Source: Saccharomycopsis malanga (taxonomy: Eukaryota > Ascomycota > Saccharomycetes > Ascoideales > Saccharomycopsidaceae). Taken from it: a stretch of DNA of 64,000 bases. Numbering within the stretch: the first letter of the stretch is position 1; the number at the start of each line of letters is the position of its first letter. The notes below the pieces were generated by a model. That model was not told where the DNA came from. It ran no database searches and was given only the letters and a program-made list of their open reading frames with translations. The position numbers were made by a program, and so were the translations under genes. The stretch is taken from the NCBI GenBank assembly GCA_004014935.1, contig CP025323.1, positions 1,178,001 to 1,242,000 on the forward strand, in the 5' to 3' direction. Positions 60,681-64,000 of this stretch are shown piece by piece.

Positions 60681-61665
60681 TACACTTTGTAAAAATGGGC
60701 GTACTACTTCTCAAGAAATATTTTTGAAAACTTAAGATAATCTATCTTTTTTTTTTTTGCCTAAAACATGCCTGTACGGCTTACTATTGTCAAGTGGCCA
60801 AGTTGGTTGAGCCATCATGCGCCACCATGCCCCACGCAAAACAAGTGTGGCGTTCCTCACTTGAGGTTTTCGGACTCGATTCGCACTTGTAGTTTTGGAG
60901 TAATCACCAAACGTTTTATTGGATTAAATCAGTGCTATCCAGGTCATTTCAATTTAAAAAAATGTAGCATAACATTTTGAATTTTTTGGTATATTATAGT
61001 ACTATTTTTAACGAAAAATGTCAGATTTTAGAATAAATATTTGATATAAAGAGAAAATTATCAATTTTTCCAAAAAGTTGATTCTTTCCAAGTCATATTC
61101 TAGAGTCTTTACAGCAGACCAAGCCATACAAAAATTATTCTTCTATACTCTTCAAGCTTTCAAGCTTTATACTTTTACATACTATTTAATAGTGAGAAAG
61201 TATCATTTTTTGTTGAAAATAACCAATAATCTGTTAAAAATTGTGTTATTAACCCCTCATAAAAACTTTCTTCACTTCTTGACAGTATTCCATAGTTTTT
61301 GATTGCTCTTAATTTTATTTATATCTCCTTCAGTGTTTGAATGATCTTTTATTCGAAAGAAACAGGTATCTGAAGAGCTAGAAAAGGTATGGTTTATTAT
61401 AAATTCACAGAAAAAGCTACATTTGATAGTTATCATTATATATTGTCAAACTAGCAGGTTTAAACTTCCGCTATACATTTTATATTTTAATGGGACTCGA
61501 TAAGGCCTAGTGTGCTTATTAATAAGCTCAATTCCTCTATTCATGGAAGTCCGTTTTAAAAAAAGTTATTCTTTAAAGTTATAGTTGCAAATGGTTTAAT
61601 GCTACTCTTATTCAAGTTAAAGTTTCAAATGGTTTAGAGTTTCTTTGACTTTTGTCTTTTGTTCT
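60681..61665 (+). mobile_element. Long tRNA-like interspersed element (family F2), copy D
   Basis: Runs from ACACTTTGTAAAAATGGGCG through the tRNA-like segment (GTGGCCAAGTTGGTTGAGCC), hairpin (CCCACGC / GTGTGGCG), GGACTCGATTCGCAC, TCATATTCTAGAGTCTTTAC, CCCCTCATAAAAACTTTCTT and the right marker TGGGACTCGATAAGGCCTAG with GTCCGTTTTAAAAAAAG. About 75-80% similar to copies A and B by eye. No conserved ORF. Confidence 0.6.
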
Positions 61666-62666
61666 AGTTTTGCCAAAATGTTTTTCAGATATTCTTCAAC
61701 TTTTCACCTATTCAAGCAAATATCGTATAATAGATCTTGACTGAAGTAATCTGTCGTGCTGAGAAATTGCGTATTTCAAGATTGAGGAAACTGTATATAT
61801 TGACTGACATAGTGAAGGAGTACTTACCAGTAAGGAAATGTGGCTAGCAGTTGTTGCATAAAAGCCCTCTGGATTTCAAAATCTAGTGGTCCTAGTTTTC
61901 CGTATTCAATGCTATTTGTCTTTTCCCATTTTTAGAAATCTGAACAAACAAAGGTGTCTTTTCAGCGTAGGCAGCCAATATAAGAGACTTATAGGTATTA
62001 TATATATTTCTTCAAAATCTTATTTTAAACTAAAATACTGTCAGAAAATACTGCAAGCAACTCTGTCTTGAGGCGTTTATAATTGATGCATATTTATTAC
62101 AATTTGTAATGAAAGAAGACTTAAAAGTGCACTTGCAACCCACTTTTTATGTAGAATATTACTTCAAACTATACAAACTCCATTATCCACCTGTAGAAAT
62201 TGTTAACACATGTTGAAGAGATCAAGTAATTATCATGCTTTACAAAACACATATTTACTGGAATCGAAATATTATGATTATGCCTTAACACTACACTATT
62301 GCAATCCTTTTTAACAGTGCTTTTCAAGAAACAATACCATTTGGCAAGACTTTTGAATACAATTTTCAATAAGACTTTTCAACACCAGTGTCAGAACCAT
62401 TTTCACACATTGCGCGGGCATCTTGTATGAAACACACTAAATGACGGTTATACAATACCACGTATAGAAACGAGCGTATTGCTGGTGTGAGCAGTATTTA
62501 AACCCTGAATGACACTTGTGAAACAATATTATTATTGAATCCCTTATTCTTGTGTAGGAAATCTTGGTATGCCCATCTTTGGTAAGCGTCCTGGCAGGCG
62601 TCTATATATAAATGTAGAGATCTGATTAAAATTCCATTTCGAGGGATCAAAACGTCCACAATAAAG
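61666..62666. other. AT-rich spacer before the right-edge gene
   Basis: No gene recognised. Short frames have no signature. The last 200 bp should hold the promoter of the secreted-protein gene. Confidence 0.4.
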
Positions 62667-64000
62667 ATGAGAATAGCGAGAGTTTTAGCTACTATAAGCC
62701 TATTGGTGTTGGTCCATAAATGCAAAGCAAACCCTGCACCAATCATACAAGTTGGAGGACTTATAATCCCAGACCCCATTATAACCTTCAAGCGACTGAC
62801 GAGAGGAGTGACGAAAAGCACTAAGAGTGCTGAACCCAAGAACAATGTGATGACACAGTCACTGGCGCCTCCTCCAGCAACGCTTAGCCTGGAACAGGCA
62901 GCAACAACATCAGAAACAAAAGCCAAAGGCACAGGGTCCATAGACAGCAATGTAGAGCCAGAGGATGGATATGTAGACGTGTATGGCTGTGGGGATGTCA
63001 ATGTGAAGACCTTGGAAGAGTTGGGCAAGGTGAAGTATGGATGTCTGTATCAAGGAAGAGTGTCATATTATATAAACGTGGGGCTACAAGCAGTAGGAAA
63101 CTTGTCATATATTTTGAAAAACAATGACACCTATACAAAGAACTACGATGCCTATTCGAAAAAGCTCCAGGAGCATCTTTTGACGGAATTTGGCGAGTGG
63201 CTTCACTTCCATCACGGCCAGAATTATTACCAGTGCAAAGATGGACCAAAACACTTTGAAAAGTGCATAAGAACAGCCACCAATGGTTTCGAAGGAGGCC
63301 AATGTGTGGGCACATTGTCCCATCTAGAAAACATGTACATTCCTCCAGACAAGCTTGATGAGGCAGCTCACAGCTTGTCGACGTTCTACAATGCTACAAT
63401 CAACGCCACTAGCATGGAGCCCATCAGTCTGAGCCAGAACATTTACTACGACGACACCAGTTTTTGCACCTTCACCATCAAAAACGTCACAGGCCCTAAA
63501 GCTGCTGACATCATGCCAAATCCTATGATAAGCGTCTCGCAAGACAACATCACCCAGTACATGGAGTTGTTGAATCATGTCAGTGCCAACGTCGGCAAGG
63601 TCAACCCTTTTGACTTGGAAGAATACCTCCATCCAATCCCCATGCTAGCCACCACAGCCAGATCCGTCATGGACATCAACCAAAACGGTGCCTTGATAAG
63701 AAAACAAGAAGCAATGGAAAAAAAAATGATGATCATCACAATAGTGTTTGCAATTGTAGGGGCTGCCACTTCCTTCTTGGGTGCCATCGAATCTGCTGTA
63801 GCCAATGTCTTGTTAAATGCTCTAGAGTCTCTTGCCATGTTTTCTGTGCTAGGCGACGAGAATTTCACCGGAAAAGATGCTCTTCTTTCATTGTTAATCG
63901 GCTCTGTGGGTGAAGTGTTTTCTGTCTTCAGAATGGGCTTGTCAATGCTCCAAGGAGCAAAAGTTATCAGATTTTCCAAAATGGGTGGTGCTTCCGGCAA
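62667..64000 (+). CDS. Secreted protein, possibly killer-toxin/chitinase related, runs off the right edge
   Basis: An uninterrupted plus-strand frame of 444 codons from the ATG at 62667 to the end of the window; no stop is reached. The N-terminus is a signal peptide (MRIARVLATISLLVLVHKC, cleaved near AKA/AN). Visible parts: a Ser/Thr-rich propeptide-like segment to about residue 100; a Cys-containing domain (YGCGDVNVKTLEELG..., HFHHGQNYYQCKDGPKHF); several N-glycosylation sites; and near 345-440 an alternating hydrophobic/Ala-Gly region (IVGAATSFLGAIESAVANVL). The last part is reminiscent of the C-terminal region of fungal killer-toxin-type class V chitinases, but that similarity is remote and from memory. 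It looks whole as far as visible. It uses more CTG codons (at least five) than neighbouring genes. Confidence 0.6.
   Translation, partial: MRIARVLATISLLVLVHKCKANPAPIIQVGGLIIPDPIITFKRLTRGVTKSTKSAEPKNNVMTQSLAPPPATLSLEQAATTSETKAKGTGSIDSNVEPEDGYVDVYGCGDVNVKTLEELGKVKYGCLYQGRVSYYINVGLQAVGNLSYILKNNDTYTKNYDAYSKKLQEHLLTEFGEWLHFHHGQNYYQCKDGPKHFEKCIRTATNGFEGGQCVGTLSHLENMYIPPDKLDEAAHSLSTFYNATINATSMEPISLSQNIYYDDTSFCTFTIKNVTGPKAADIMPNPMISVSQDNITQYMELLNHVSANVGKVNPFDLEEYLHPIPMLATTARSVMDINQNGALIRKQEAMEKKMMIITIVFAIVGAATSFLGAIESAVANVLLNALESLAMFSVLGDENFTGKDALLSLLIGSVGEVFSVFRMGLSMLQGAKVIRFSKMGGASG

Noticed and set aside
62498-64000. Several minus-strand frames at the right edge
   Set aside because: They are antisense shadows of the continuous plus-strand frame from 62667, which has a signal peptide and coherent domains.
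1-64000. CRISPR arrays, rRNA genes, centromere or telomere repeats
   Set aside because: No array with regular spacers, no rRNA sequence and no telomeric tandem repeat was seen. A centromere cannot be judged from sequence in this group.

Overview
This window is nuclear DNA from a budding yeast (Saccharomycotina). Every recognisable protein has a clear yeast family, introns are few and short with yeast-type signals, and tRNA genes have A/B boxes and oligo-T terminators. In-frame CTG codons are very rare: none in the 358-codon ERG26 gene and about three in the 1501-codon SNQ2 gene. That depletion suggests the CUG-Ser (CTG) clade; this is inference, because the decisive tRNA is not in the window. 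Species unknown.

Layout. 0-3.1 kb: tail of an unidentified membrane protein, then a nest of interspersed repeats. 3.1-12.2 kb: YPK9 (P5B ATPase), NIT3, an Eat1/Imo32-type hydrolase and a coiled-coil protein. 13.7-23.7 kb: CDC5, RPB11 (one intron), VAC14 and PSR1. 26-34 kb: SF3B6/p14 and CLP1 divergently transcribed, then ERG26, a spliced Cys-rich GPI-type protein, NUP60 and URM1. 35.4-42.6 kb: an epimerase-like protein, NAS2, IRC22 and a PPQ1/PPZ-type phosphatase. 43.8-52 kb: a multi-RRM protein, RUD3, EFM5 (intron) and an acetyltransferase-like protein. 52-55 kb: four tRNA genes, three with introns, among solo-LTR and SINE remnants. 55.6-60.1 kb: SNQ2, a PDR-type drug pump behind a dense cluster of CGG palindromes. 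62.7 kb to the right edge: an open-ended secreted protein with weak resemblance to killer-toxin-type chitinase tails.

The most unusual content is between the genes. (1) A SINE-like family of about 285 bp has a tRNA-like head with canonical A and B boxes, a shared unique body, an ATT-rich 3' tail, an expandable internal unit of about 45 nt, and one copy with an 8-bp target-site duplication. About fifteen full or partial copies lie on both strands. (2) A second family of about 0.95 kb (four copies) carries a tRNA-like D-arm and a conserved 8-bp hairpin but no conserved ORF. Three of its four copies touch or lie within 90 bp of a SINE-like copy. (3) Solo-LTR remnants (TGTTA...TACA) occur three times, one with a clean 5-bp duplication. 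I know of no tRNA-derived SINE family described in CTG-clade yeasts, so families 1 and 2 are the main candidates for something undescribed.

The genes are mostly unlinked housekeeping functions: RNA processing and transcription (RPB11, CLP1, SF3B6), vacuole and lipid control (YPK9, VAC14, ERG26), mitosis (CDC5), nuclear pore (NUP60), proteasome assembly (NAS2) and tRNA thiolation (URM1). URM1 and NAS2 are convergent with one gene between them; they are immediate neighbours in S. cerevisiae.
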